64,000 bases of DNA from Winogradskyella immobilis (lineage in GTDB: Bacteria > Bacteroidota > Bacteroidia > Flavobacteriales > Flavobacteriaceae). The notes below the pieces were generated by a model. It was not told where the DNA came from and made no database searches. It worked only from the letters and a program-made list of their open reading frames with translations. Positions 8,208-16,899 of the stretch are shown here, piece after piece. Location: assembly GCF_021887715.1 (NCBI RefSeq), contig NZ_JAIQXX010000002.1, positions 1 through 64,000 on the forward strand, given 5' to 3'. Both the position numbers and the translations under genes were made by a program. Each line of letters begins with the position of its first letter. Position 1 is the stretch's first letter.

Positions 8208-8834
8208 TTAATAAAAATTTACTACACCAGTTTTAATATCATACATCGCTCCAACTATAGCGATTTCTCCATTATCTTCCATCTCTTTAAGTACTTGACT
8301 TCGAGAGCGAATATTATCAATGGTCATATGAACATTCTTTTCAGCTACCGTATTTACAAAATCAATATTCTTTGATGTACGTTCACTTTCATCTGCTGGT
8401 TCTGCAACAGCTGCTACTGCAGGCTCTAATTTATTAATTAAAGCTGTTAAATTTCCCATACGTGCATGGTCACATGCTCCTTTAACAGCTCCACAAGCTG
8501 TATGTCCCATAACAACTAGAACCTTAGTACCTGCTAACTTACAAGCAAATTCCATACTCCCTAAAATATCTTCGTTAACAAAGTTTCCTGCTATACGGAT
8601 ACTAAAAAGATCCCCGATACCCTGGTCAAAAATTAACTCTGCTGATACACGCGAGTCTATACAATGCAAAACTGTTGCAAATGGATATTGTCCTGTACTT
8701 GTATCTTCTATTTGTTCTAATAAGTTTCTATTAATTGGGTTACTGTTTACAAATCTGTTATTCCCATCTTTAAGAGCTTGCAATGATGATGTTGGAGTCA
8801 TTGCTGCTTGTGTTTCTTGTGTATGTGCTTTCAT
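8208..8834 (-). CDS. beta-class carbonic anhydrase
   Basis: 208 residues. Catalyses reversible hydration of CO2 to bicarbonate. The zinc ligands are visible: Cys58 in CIDSR (with the Asp60-Arg62 dyad), then His111 and Cys114 in HTACGAVKG. No signal peptide, so cytoplasmic. Length and motifs fit the prokaryotic beta family. Sits between two SulP transporters and a beta-barrel gene in one orientation, 31 bases after the second SulP gene, so a joint role in bicarbonate supply (for carboxylases or pH balance) is likely. Confidence 0.95.
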   Translation of the reverse strand: MKAHTQETQAAMTPTSSLQALKDGNNRFVNSNPINRNLLEQIEDTSTGQYPFATVLHCIDSRVSAELIFDQGIGDLFSIRIAGNFVNEDILGSMEFACKLAGTKVLVVMGHTACGAVKGACDHARMGNLTALINKLEPAVAAVAEPADESERTSKNIDFVNTVAEKNVHMTIDNIRSRSQVLKEMEDNGEIAIVGAMYDIKTGVVNFY

Positions 8835-8865
8835 TATATACTGTAATTTTTTTATTTAATAATTT

Positions 8866-10455
8866 TTAAGATGTTTTAGGTCTCAGTTTAAAGAACTCTA
8901 TAAAACTCTCAGGGTTTTCGACTGTTCCACGCTCTGAAACCAGTTTAATATCAATACTTCGTTCTTTAGCTTTAAATGCAAAATCTTCTAAGATTTCAAT
9001 AATATCATTATCTAAGTATCGTGTTTTTCTAACATCTAATTCTAAATAGCTGTTTTCAGGCAAACTATCTAACTCTTTTAAGATTGCCGCTTTATTAAAG
9101 AATGTTACTTCTTCTGCTAGTGTCATTTTAACTTTACCGTCATCAACATCTTCACCTTCAATATGTAAAAAGTGTGAATTTTGATAACTCTTTATTAAGA
9201 TGACAACAACTCCTACAGCAAGGCCAAGGCCAATTCCCCATAATAAGTCTATAAATACGATCCCTAAAACAGTTATAATAAACGGTAAAAATTGTTTAAA
9301 CCCTGAGTTATACATTTGCATAAATAACTTAGGCTTAGCTAGCTTGTATCCTACTATAAATAAAATTGCTGCAAGTACAGAAAGCGGTATTAGATTCAAT
9401 ACATTTGGTATTGTTATAATAGAAATTAATAACAAAAATCCGTGAATTACAGCTGATGCTTTACTTTTTCCTCCAGATTGAATATTAGCAGAACTTCTAA
9501 CAATAACTTGAGTTACTGGCAAACCACCAATTAAACCAGATACAATATTCCCTGTACCTTGAGCAAAAAGTTCTCTATTGGTTGGTGTAACATTTTTATC
9601 TGGATCTAATTTATCCGTTGCTTCAACGCATAACAAGGTTTCTAAAGATGCTACCAAACCAATTGTAAATGCTGTTATTAATATTTTTGGGTTAGTAATT
9701 GCTGAAAAATCTGGAAATGTAAGTAAGTCTTTTAATCCGGATAAACTTTCTGCCACAGGAACAGAAACTAAATGTTCTGAACTAAGTGCTAAATTAGAAT
9801 CCTTAGTTACAAAGTAATAAATTATACCAACTAAAACTGCTACTAAAGGGCCTTGTACGAGCTTAAATATTTTACCTTTTTTACTTAATACATTACCCCA
9901 TAATAAAAGTATTGCCATTGAAATAATAGCAATGACCGTTGCTCCATAATCAAAATTGCCACTTATTAATGCATTTATAGCCTTCAACAATTCGGTAAGC
10001 GTATTCTCTCCATCAACTTGTAAGAATGCAAAATCTCCTTCAGGGTTTTTATCAAGCCCAAAGAAGTATGGAATTTCTTTAAGGATAATAACAATACCGA
10101 TACCTGTGAGCATTCCTTTAATAACTGATGAAGGAAAATAATAGCCAATGATTCCGGCTTTAAATACACCAAGAATTATTTGAAATACACCCGCAAGAAC
10201 TACTGCTACAAGAAAATTCTCATAGCCAAGGTTACCAATTGCTGTAGCTACAATTACTGCTAATCCGGCAGCAGGTCCACTAACTCCAATTTTAGAGCCA
10301 GATGCACCACCTACTATAATACCACCAACAATCCCAGCAATTAAGCCAGTTATTGGTTCTGCACCAGAGGCTACAGAAATTCCTAAACATAATGGTAGTG
10401 CTACAAAGAATACGACAATACTAGCAGGTAAGTCGTTTTTTAAAGTTTTAAACAT
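8866..10455 (-). CDS. SulP family anion (probable bicarbonate) transporter
   Basis: About 529 residues from the start MFKTLKNDLPASIVVFFVALPL at 10455. An ATG four codons earlier (MYYI) is less likely because family members begin at MFKxLKxD. Multiple membrane helices span 10-425. The C-terminal 100 residues form a short STAS-like domain (SYLELDVRKTRYLDNDIIEIL). It shares the SulP signatures GLVASLETLL and GGLPVTQVIVRSSANIQSG. It differs from the other SulP protein in its shorter periplasmic loop and STAS part, so the two are not recent duplicates. Probably the first gene of the carbonic anhydrase unit. Confidence 0.92.
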   Translation of the reverse strand: MFKTLKNDLPASIVVFFVALPLCLGISVASGAEPITGLIAGIVGGIIVGGASGSKIGVSGPAAGLAVIVATAIGNLGYENFLVAVVLAGVFQIILGVFKAGIIGYYFPSSVIKGMLTGIGIVIILKEIPYFFGLDKNPEGDFAFLQVDGENTLTELLKAINALISGNFDYGATVIAIISMAILLLWGNVLSKKGKIFKLVQGPLVAVLVGIIYYFVTKDSNLALSSEHLVSVPVAESLSGLKDLLTFPDFSAITNPKILITAFTIGLVASLETLLCVEATDKLDPDKNVTPTNRELFAQGTGNIVSGLIGGLPVTQVIVRSSANIQSGGKSKASAVIHGFLLLISIITIPNVLNLIPLSVLAAILFIVGYKLAKPKLFMQMYNSGFKQFLPFIITVLGIVFIDLLWGIGLGLAVGVVVILIKSYQNSHFLHIEGEDVDDGKVKMTLAEEVTFFNKAAILKELDSLPENSYLELDVRKTRYLDNDIIEILEDFAFKAKERSIDIKLVSERGTVENPESFIEFFKLRPKTS

Positions 10456-10538
10456 GATATAATACATTATATTTTAGCTTATTATGCTAAAACAGTTTTA
10501 ATAATTAAATTTTTAAAAGTCTCAACTAAGAATGTCAA

Positions 10539-10838
10539 CTAGACATTGATGTTTTCGGGAGGTGGAGATATTAAGTTAAGATGTGGTTTTGGATACGTTT
10601 TATACGTATACACTATTTGATTCTCCTTGGTTTGAACGACTAAGCAATTTTCAATGTCTTCAGATAAGTTTTCAAAAACAAGTTTAAAACTTTCACTTTC
10701 CTCTTCTTCAGTAAGGCCATAAAACCCCGAAATATCTACAGAATCATCAATTGATGAAATAATTGTTGGAGCTGCAATAATTGCCATAAAAAATATGGTA
10801 AAAAAAACAGCAATTTTATGTTTGTAGATTTTTTGCAT
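10539..10838 (-). CDS. small membrane-anchored protein of unknown function
   Basis: About 99 residues from MQKIYKHK at 10838. One N-terminal membrane segment (IAVFFTIFFMAIIAAPTIISSI) is followed by an acidic region (LTEEEESESFKLVFENLSEDIE) and a proline-rich tail. The upstream ATG at 10856 lies within the -10 element, so the start at 10838 is preferred. Lies just downstream of batE with a promoter of its own. Small proteins of this type are common in Flavobacteria, but I know no function. Confidence 0.7.
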   Translation of the reverse strand: MQKIYKHKIAVFFTIFFMAIIAAPTIISSIDDSVDISGFYGLTEEEESESFKLVFENLSEDIENCLVVQTKENQIVYTYKTYPKPHLNLISPPPENINV

Positions 10839-10844
10839 AAACAG

Positions 10845-10852
10845 CAAATATA
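10845..10852 (-). promoter_or_regulatory. -10 element for the 99-residue protein gene
   Basis: Minus-strand TATATTTG, seven bases before the ATG at 10838; exact TAnnTTTG match and the reason for choosing that start. Leader would be very short. Confidence 0.5.
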
Positions 10853-10885
10853 GCATTAAGAGAATGTATAAATGTTAAATAACTT

Positions 10886-11647
10886 TTAAAAATCGTTAAA
10901 CAGCTTTATCTCTTCGGAGGAAATCCATCCTGTTGTTCCGTCTGCAATTTTAATTTTACTCCATAATTTTACTTGTTCTAAAACCTGAACTTTTGTGCCT
11001 TCATGTAATCTAAACGCTTCTTCACTTCTTAGATTTGGTTCGGTTTTAACAATACTTTCTTGAGAAAAAACGATAGCAGGATTATCTGAAGCTTCTAAAT
11101 TATATTTCTGAAAAGCCATAGTAACAGATAGAATCGCTATAATAAGTGAAAGTATGCTGACTATAAAAGCTAAACGTTTTCTATTAGATGTATAAGAAAA
11201 ATAATAGCTAAGAAATACAATAACAAAAATGAAAATACAGACTACTGCAAGTTTTGACCAATTATCAAAACTCATCCAATTAATTGCATTTTTTATAAAA
11301 CGTGAAAAACCAACTTCTGGGATTGTATCTATAGCATCAACCGTCATATTCCTTGCAAATGCTATATTATTCTTTATTTCTTCATCTTCGGGATTTAAAT
11401 GTAAAGCTTTCTCAAAATAAAAAATACTTGGCGCTACATTGTTGAGTTTGTAATGTGCATTTGCCAAATTATAATAAAGTTCAGCAGAATGATTTTTAGT
11501 GTTTAAAATGGCTTCGTATTTTTCTATGGCCTCAGCATATTTACCATCATTATACAATGTATTGCCTTGCTCAAACAAAGTGTTATTTTGTGCAAATACG
11601 CTTAGCCCAAAACCAATTACAAATATGTAAACTACAAATGCTTTCAT
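10886..11647 (-). CDS. batE: BatE: tetratricopeptide repeat protein with SH3 domain
   Basis: 253 residues. Signal peptide to about 20, TPR units over 25-95 (ALYYNLANAHYKLNNVAPSIFYFEKAL pattern), two membrane segments (about 130-150 and 158-178) and a C-terminal SH3b-type domain (about 200-250, ending GTTGWISSEEIKLF). This order is that of BatE from the Bacteroides aerotolerance operon. It starts one base after the batD stop, the last gene of the operon. Likely a periplasmic scaffold for the VWA proteins; the exact role is not established. Confidence 0.87.
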   Translation of the reverse strand: MKAFVVYIFVIGFGLSVFAQNNTLFEQGNTLYNDGKYAEAIEKYEAILNTKNHSAELYYNLANAHYKLNNVAPSIFYFEKALHLNPEDEEIKNNIAFARNMTVDAIDTIPEVGFSRFIKNAINWMSFDNWSKLAVVCIFIFVIVFLSYYFSYTSNRKRLAFIVSILSLIIAILSVTMAFQKYNLEASDNPAIVFSQESIVKTEPNLRSEEAFRLHEGTKVQVLEQVKLWSKIKIADGTTGWISSEEIKLFNDF

Positions 11648-11648
11648 A

Positions 11649-13451
11649 TTAACGTATCTGTTTATCTATTAACGAAATGGTTTCAGCAGATTTGTCATAA
11701 TCGCGCTGCATTTCTACTTGGGTATATGGCGAATATCGTGCTAATTCGCAACTTTCTAAAAGGTTTAAAAAGTGTGAGGTCGTTTCTTCATTAACCTTTC
11801 TATTTGTAAGCAATTCATTAATTCTATCTTTACTCAATTCGTTGGTTTCTATATTTAATTTTGCTTTCAAATAATTATGTAAAGCTTTCTCTAAAGCCAC
11901 ATAAAACTCCTCTTTTTGCCCTAATGCTTTCTTTGCTTTACCTAAGAATTTTTTAGCTAAGCGATTTGCTTTTCTAATTCTATTGCCTTGAACATCTGCA
12001 TCTATTTCCTCTTTTTTACGACGTACTAAAATAGCTATTGGTATTGCTAAAAATGGCGCCAAAAGCAGTGACCAAAATGGTGTTGACTTAAAGAAATTAT
12101 TTGAAGTCATCGGTTGCAAATTTGCGTTTGTTTTAATAAATGCAAATGTGTTATTGTTGATATTTAATGCTTGCTTATTTGCAGCGTTAACTGTAGTGTT
12201 TTCATTATTATTAGACGCTACTGCTGTTGAAGGTCCATTTACAACATCTATAACTATTTCATTTGAGTTATTCCGTTTATATGTTTCTGTTTTTAAATCA
12301 AAATACGAAAATGATAAGCTTGGCAAAGGATATTTACCTTTATACTGTGGAACTAATGTATAAGTGTCTGATATACTACCTTGCATTCCTGAAAGATTTG
12401 TACGAACTTTTTCGCTATGTTCTGGTTCATAAACTTCTAGTGAACTTGGCACTGATAATTCTGGAAGTTCAAACAATTTTAAATTTCCTTTACCTGAAAC
12501 TTCTATTTTAGCTTGCAATGATTCTCCTGCATCTAATTGACTTTTAGATGTCGTTACTTTAAAACTAAAATCGCCTACTGCTCCATTAAAATCTGCTGGT
12601 TTTCCTTGTTCTGGCAAAGGTTTTACGCGTATAGTTCTATTACCTGCTGTAATCGTTTGAGGCACTTCTTTTACAATACGGTTTCCAAAAATATCTGACC
12701 GACTTGTTGGTACTTCTACTGTTAAATCTAATACAAAAGGTTCTATCTTTAATTCTCCTGTTTTTTGAGGATACAAAACAGATTTCTTTAAAATAACATA
12801 ACGATAATCTTCTCCTTTATATTGAGCATTTACAGGAGTAAAGCCTTTTACCTCTATATTTTGGTTCCAAAAATCGTTAAACACAGGAACTTCCTTATTT
12901 CTCCAACCACTTACACCTGTGTCTAAAGCTACATATAATTTATAGACTATTGTTATTGGCTCATTTAAATAAGGGTTAGAATTTGAAACCTCAGCGACAA
13001 AATGAATATTCTCAGAAGCAACGTACTCAGCATCATTACCATTTTTTGGTTTTTGAACCGCTTTAGTTACCTCTACAGTAACCGGAAAGGTTTTATACGT
13101 CTCCCCATCAATTTCAATAACCGCTTGCTTTATTGTAAACTTCCCTTGTCGTTTAGGAGCTAAAAAATAGCTGTATGTTTTAGAAAATGAGCGCTTACCA
13201 TTTGCCCAATAATTACTTACAGAAGTATTAGGTCCCATAACAATTGTAAAGTCTTTAAAATCTGGCGGCACAAAATTATCGCCATCTTTATTCATTTCAA
13301 AGTCTATACGAAGACGCTCATTAGACCCTAATTTCTTTTTACTCACTTTAGCTTCAAACTTAACTTGAGCATTTAACAAACATGTGGTAAAAAGCAATGA
13401 AACTAAAGCTATTACTATTTTAAAATTAATATGTGTTTTTGGGGTTTGCAT
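11649..13451 (-). CDS. batD: BatD: oxygen tolerance protein
   Basis: 600 residues. Signal peptide (ends LLNAQ), a long beta-sandwich ectodomain of the BatD family (about 27-440, with GESLQAKIEVSGKGNL), one membrane segment near 460-475 (FWSLLLAPFLAIPIAILV) and a cytosolic helical tail of 120 residues. Family role: part of the membrane Bat complex with MoxR and VWA proteins; often linked to oxidative stress tolerance, mechanism open. Lies 25 bases after batC and directly before batE. Confidence 0.9.
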   Translation of the reverse strand: MQTPKTHINFKIVIALVSLLFTTCLLNAQVKFEAKVSKKKLGSNERLRIDFEMNKDGDNFVPPDFKDFTIVMGPNTSVSNYWANGKRSFSKTYSYFLAPKRQGKFTIKQAVIEIDGETYKTFPVTVEVTKAVQKPKNGNDAEYVASENIHFVAEVSNSNPYLNEPITIVYKLYVALDTGVSGWRNKEVPVFNDFWNQNIEVKGFTPVNAQYKGEDYRYVILKKSVLYPQKTGELKIEPFVLDLTVEVPTSRSDIFGNRIVKEVPQTITAGNRTIRVKPLPEQGKPADFNGAVGDFSFKVTTSKSQLDAGESLQAKIEVSGKGNLKLFELPELSVPSSLEVYEPEHSEKVRTNLSGMQGSISDTYTLVPQYKGKYPLPSLSFSYFDLKTETYKRNNSNEIVIDVVNGPSTAVASNNNENTTVNAANKQALNINNNTFAFIKTNANLQPMTSNNFFKSTPFWSLLLAPFLAIPIAILVRRKKEEIDADVQGNRIRKANRLAKKFLGKAKKALGQKEEFYVALEKALHNYLKAKLNIETNELSKDRINELLTNRKVNEETTSHFLNLLESCELARYSPYTQVEMQRDYDKSAETISLIDKQIR

Positions 13452-13476
13452 ATATAAGTGTTAACTACTAATGTAA

Positions 13477-14301
13477 TTACCAATCTTTTTCTGTTTTTAC
13501 TTTTGCTCCTTTTTGTTTTTTAGCATTAATCTTTTTCTGCACTTTCTGCTCTTGATTATTCATTGCCTCAAGGATGTTTTTTATTTGTTGAGGAGACATT
13601 TTTCCAGGTTGTGGCTTAGGCTTTTCTTGCTTGTTTTCTTTATCGCCTTTTCCTTGATCTTTTTGCTCATCTTTAGGCTTCCCATTTTCATCTTCCTTAT
13701 CCTCACCTTTCTTTTTATCTTCGTCTCCTTCTTCTTCTTTTTTATCTTTTTCTTTTTGCTCGTCGTCTTTCTTTTTCTCTTTATCTTTTTCCTTGTCTTT
13801 ATCTTTATTTTCGTCTTCTTTATTGTCTTCGCCGCCGCCGTCTTCTTGCTTAGCACATTCTTTAGCAAGTGCTAAATTATAACGTGTTTCTTCATCCGTT
13901 GGCATACTTCTTAACGCTTGCTTAAAAGCCTCTACAGCTTCTTTACATTTTTCGTTTTTCATTAAGATGTTACCAATTCCATGATATGCTTTATGTTTCT
14001 CTTCTTTAGTTTTAGCATTCTTGGCCGCTTCCTGACTTCTAAAAAGTGCTTCATCGAAACTTCCTTTTTTATAATACGAATGTGCCAAATTATATGCGCC
14101 AGCGACATTATTAGATTGCTCTGAAATGGCTTTTCTATACTCCATTTCAGCAGTAATGTAATCTTCATTCTCTAGTAACTCGTTAGCTTCATACACCAAG
14201 TTGACGGCTTTTTTCTCAGCTTTTTTCTTTGCCTTATCTGTGTTTTGAGCAAAACTAAAACTAGAAATTAATAGCAATACGATTAATACATGATACTTCA
14301 T
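13477..14301 (-). CDS. batC: BatC: TPR protein with long charged region
   Basis: 274 residues. Signal peptide (MKYHVLIVLLLISSFSFAQ), then three TPR units (about 30-150, GAYNLAHSYYKKGSFDEAL and ETRYNLALAKECAK). Residues about 150-230 are almost entirely Lys, Glu and Asp with some Gly and Gln, a low-complexity charged stretch. The tail MSPQQIKNILEAMNNQEQKVQ is typical of BatC. In the periplasm the TPR part presumably holds BatA/BatB. The charged stretch is commonly variable in length between species. Confidence 0.87.
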   Translation of the reverse strand: MKYHVLIVLLLISSFSFAQNTDKAKKKAEKKAVNLVYEANELLENEDYITAEMEYRKAISEQSNNVAGAYNLAHSYYKKGSFDEALFRSQEAAKNAKTKEEKHKAYHGIGNILMKNEKCKEAVEAFKQALRSMPTDEETRYNLALAKECAKQEDGGGEDNKEDENKDKDKEKDKEKKKDDEQKEKDKKEEEGDEDKKKGEDKEDENGKPKDEQKDQGKGDKENKQEKPKPQPGKMSPQQIKNILEAMNNQEQKVQKKINAKKQKGAKVKTEKDW

Positions 14302-14304
14302 TTC

Positions 14305-14802
14305 TTATTTCTTTAATCTAAAAACAGTATCTAAATAGATCTGTTCCCATTTATTATTTTTATAACTCCCAACAACAAAACGATAGGTTTCGTTGTCAAT
14401 ATACTCCCATAAATCAGTAACTACACTATCTCCATAGTTATAGGTGTACATTATATTTTTACCACCTGCAGTAACCGTGCCTTTTGTTACTCCTCCAAAA
14501 ACATCAAATTCCCAGAATACAATTTCTTTATTGACACTATTATATTGCCTAATACCGTGATTTCTATTGCCAAATTTGGTTTGTTCTTTATTAATAAACC
14601 CTTTTGCTTCTGTTACAACAAGTGTTTTCTCTAAATCGTAACTGTAACTTACTTCTTGCTTAAATAAACTTCCATCTCCCCATTTGCCTTCTGCAAACCA
14701 CGTTTTACCGATTAGATCATCAAATATTGAAAGCTCCCTTGTTTGTGAAAAACATACAATTGGAAACATTATCAATAGTATTACTAATCGTTTTAAATTC
14801 AT
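14305..14802 (-). CDS. secreted protein of unknown function within the Bat operon
   Basis: 165 residues with a signal peptide (MNLKRLVILLIMFPIVCFSQ). The mature part is beta-rich and carries LIGKTWFAEGKWGDGSLFKQ and VFWEFDVFGGVTKGTV, suggesting a small lipocalin-like or DUF1579-like barrel, but no family can be named with certainty. It lies between batB (59 bases upstream) and batC (three bases downstream), where Bat operons usually have nothing, and on the same strand. It may be an accessory or an insertion that shares the transcript. Confidence 0.72.
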   Translation of the reverse strand: MNLKRLVILLIMFPIVCFSQTRELSIFDDLIGKTWFAEGKWGDGSLFKQEVSYSYDLEKTLVVTEAKGFINKEQTKFGNRNHGIRQYNSVNKEIVFWEFDVFGGVTKGTVTAGGKNIMYTYNYGDSVVTDLWEYIDNETYRFVVGSYKNNKWEQIYLDTVFRLKK

Positions 14803-14861
14803 TTTTTGATTTTAAAAATACTAAAGCGCTTTGTTTTAATACGTTAAAATAATTTTAAAAA

Positions 14862-15902
14862 TTAAATTCCTGATTCGTTAAATAAATTTAATTTTTTAAG
14901 CCATCCTGTTTTTCGTTCTAAGAAAAAGATGTCTATAAAAAACAGAAAAATCCCTAAGCCTAAAAACCATTGAAATTGATCTTTAAAATCGGCAATTTGC
15001 TTAGACTCAAATTCTTTCTTATCCATTTTATCGATAAGATCTTTAATTGTGTCTACAACTTCACTTGTATTTGAACCATTGATATAAACTCCATTGGCTT
15101 CGTTAGCAATGTCTTTAAGTGTTTGCTCATTGAGCTTAGTTATAACTGTTTCTCCTTTTTGATCTTTTTTATAGTTAAGAACAATGCCATTTCTTTTAAT
15201 AGGAATTGGACCACCTTTAGTATCACCAACACCTATTGTAAAAATACGTATGCCTTCTTCACTAGCTTCTTCAGCTAAATCTTGTGCATCACCTTCGTGA
15301 TCTTCACCGTCTGAGATAATAATTAAAATACGATTGGTTTGCTCATCATCATCATAATACGTTTTAGCCAATTTAATTGCTTCATTTATAGCTGTTCCTT
15401 GCGAAGACAACATATCGGTATTCATGTTTTGTAAAAACATTTTAGACGCTGCATAATCTGTTGTTATTGGCAACTGCGGAAATGCTTTACCTGCATACGC
15501 AATAATACCAATACGATCACTAGCTAAACTATTAATAATCTGAGTCACTAACTGTTTAGATTTCTCCATTCGGTTTGGTGCAATATCTTCTGCTAGCATA
15601 CTTTTAGAAACATCTACTGCAAAAACAATATCTACTCCTTGACTACGTACTGTTTCTAATTTTGTTCCAATTTTTGGGTTTACCAATGCCAATGACAAAC
15701 TTGCAAAAGCTCCACATAAAACTAAAAGTTTAAGAATCCCTTTTAGTAGCGATTGATTTGGACTTAAGCGTTTTAAAAGTGTTGCATTAGCAAATTTACG
15801 TTGTGCAGATTTTTTCCAAATCTGTACTATGATAAATAGCACAATTATTGCTGGGATTACCAACAATGTCCAAAACCATATTTTCTCATCTATTCTAAAC
15901 AA
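14862..15902 (-). CDS. batB: BatB: VWA domain membrane protein
   Basis: 346 residues. Two N-terminal membrane segments (about 7-27, 53-73), a von Willebrand A domain (about 85-300) with the metal-ion site DVSKSM (DxSxS) and DGEDHEG, and a C-terminal membrane segment (FQWFLGLGIFLFFIDIFF, 310-327). Its start overlaps the end of batA by eight bases. The VWA domain binds partner proteins through a divalent cation, probably on the periplasmic face. Confidence 0.92.
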   Translation of the reverse strand: MFRIDEKIWFWTLLVIPAIIVLFIIVQIWKKSAQRKFANATLLKRLSPNQSLLKGILKLLVLCGAFASLSLALVNPKIGTKLETVRSQGVDIVFAVDVSKSMLAEDIAPNRMEKSKQLVTQIINSLASDRIGIIAYAGKAFPQLPITTDYAASKMFLQNMNTDMLSSQGTAINEAIKLAKTYYDDDEQTNRILIIISDGEDHEGDAQDLAEEASEEGIRIFTIGVGDTKGGPIPIKRNGIVLNYKKDQKGETVITKLNEQTLKDIANEANGVYINGSNTSEVVDTIKDLIDKMDKKEFESKQIADFKDQFQWFLGLGIFLFFIDIFFLERKTGWLKKLNLFNESGI

Positions 15903-16899
15903 AGCTTCTAAATATTGTATGCCTTAATAGTAATTCTAATAATAATAATAACCCAGCAATAAGCACTAAAGGTCTATATTTTTCTTCGTAATTATAATAT
16001 TTACGTTCTTCTACTTCAGTAGTTTCGAGCTTATTGATTTCATCATAAATCTCTGCCAACTTTTTATTATTTGTAGCTCTAAAATATTTACCACCAGTAA
16101 CATCTGCAATTTCTTTAAGTAAGTCTTCATCGATCTCTACTTGAACACGTCCATATTGAAATCCGCCATTTGACAATGCTCTTACCGGAGATAATGCTGT
16201 TCCATTTGTCCCTAAACCAATGGCATAAACTTTTATTCCATATTCAACAGCTAAATTACTTGCCGTTTTAGGATCTATAAATCCCGAATTATTAACTCCA
16301 TCCGTCAATAATATAATGACTTTACTTTTAGCTTTACTATCTTTTAATCGGTTAACAGATGTTGCTAGTCCCATACCAATTGCCGTTCCTTGATCAATAA
16401 TAGTATTGTATTTAATATCCCTTAACGAACGTTGTACAATATTTTTATCACTCGTAATTGGAGTTTTAGTAAAAGCTTCGCCTGCATATTCTACTAAACC
16501 AATTCTATCATTAGGGCGACCATCTATAAAACTAGAAGCTACTTTTTTTAAGGCTTCTAATCGGTCTGGTAATAAATCTTTAGCCAACATACTTGCCGAC
16601 ACATCAATAGCCATAACAATATCTATACCTCGAGTGGTTTTTGTTTTTGTAGATACATCAACCGTTCTAGGTCTCGCCAATGCCGTAATTAAAAACGCTA
16701 GTGCAATAAGTCTGAAAGCAAATAATACATGTTTAAATTTAGGTAGTAGTGATCCTTTTACTTTAAATCCTTTAATACTAGATATTTTAAGTTCTGCTGT
16801 TTGCTTGTTATGCTTAAAGACATACCATATAATAGCTAATGGTAGTGCTAACAGCAACCAAAACAATTCTTTATTTAAAAACTCTATATTATCAAACAT
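15895..16899 (-). CDS. batA: BatA: VWA domain membrane protein
   Basis: 334 residues, same layout as BatB: N-terminal membrane segments, VWA domain with DVSASM (DxSxS), and a C-terminal membrane segment (PLVLIAGLLLLLELLL). It lacks the DGEDHEG variant of BatB and has DGVNNSG. Its first base is the last base of the preceding stop (TAATG-type), and its end overlaps batB, so the genes are translationally coupled. Confidence 0.92.
   Translation of the reverse strand: MFDNIEFLNKELFWLLLALPLAIIWYVFKHNKQTAELKISSIKGFKVKGSLLPKFKHVLFAFRLIALAFLITALARPRTVDVSTKTKTTRGIDIVMAIDVSASMLAKDLLPDRLEALKKVASSFIDGRPNDRIGLVEYAGEAFTKTPITSDKNIVQRSLRDIKYNTIIDQGTAIGMGLATSVNRLKDSKAKSKVIILLTDGVNNSGFIDPKTASNLAVEYGIKVYAIGLGTNGTALSPVRALSNGGFQYGRVQVEIDEDLLKEIADVTGGKYFRATNNKKLAEIYDEINKLETTEVEERKYYNYEEKYRPLVLIAGLLLLLELLLRHTIFRSFV

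Noticed and set aside
13513-13875. Hydrophobic open frame opposite batC
   Set aside because: Produced by the complement of the Lys/Glu codons of the charged region (TTT/TTC runs), not a membrane protein.
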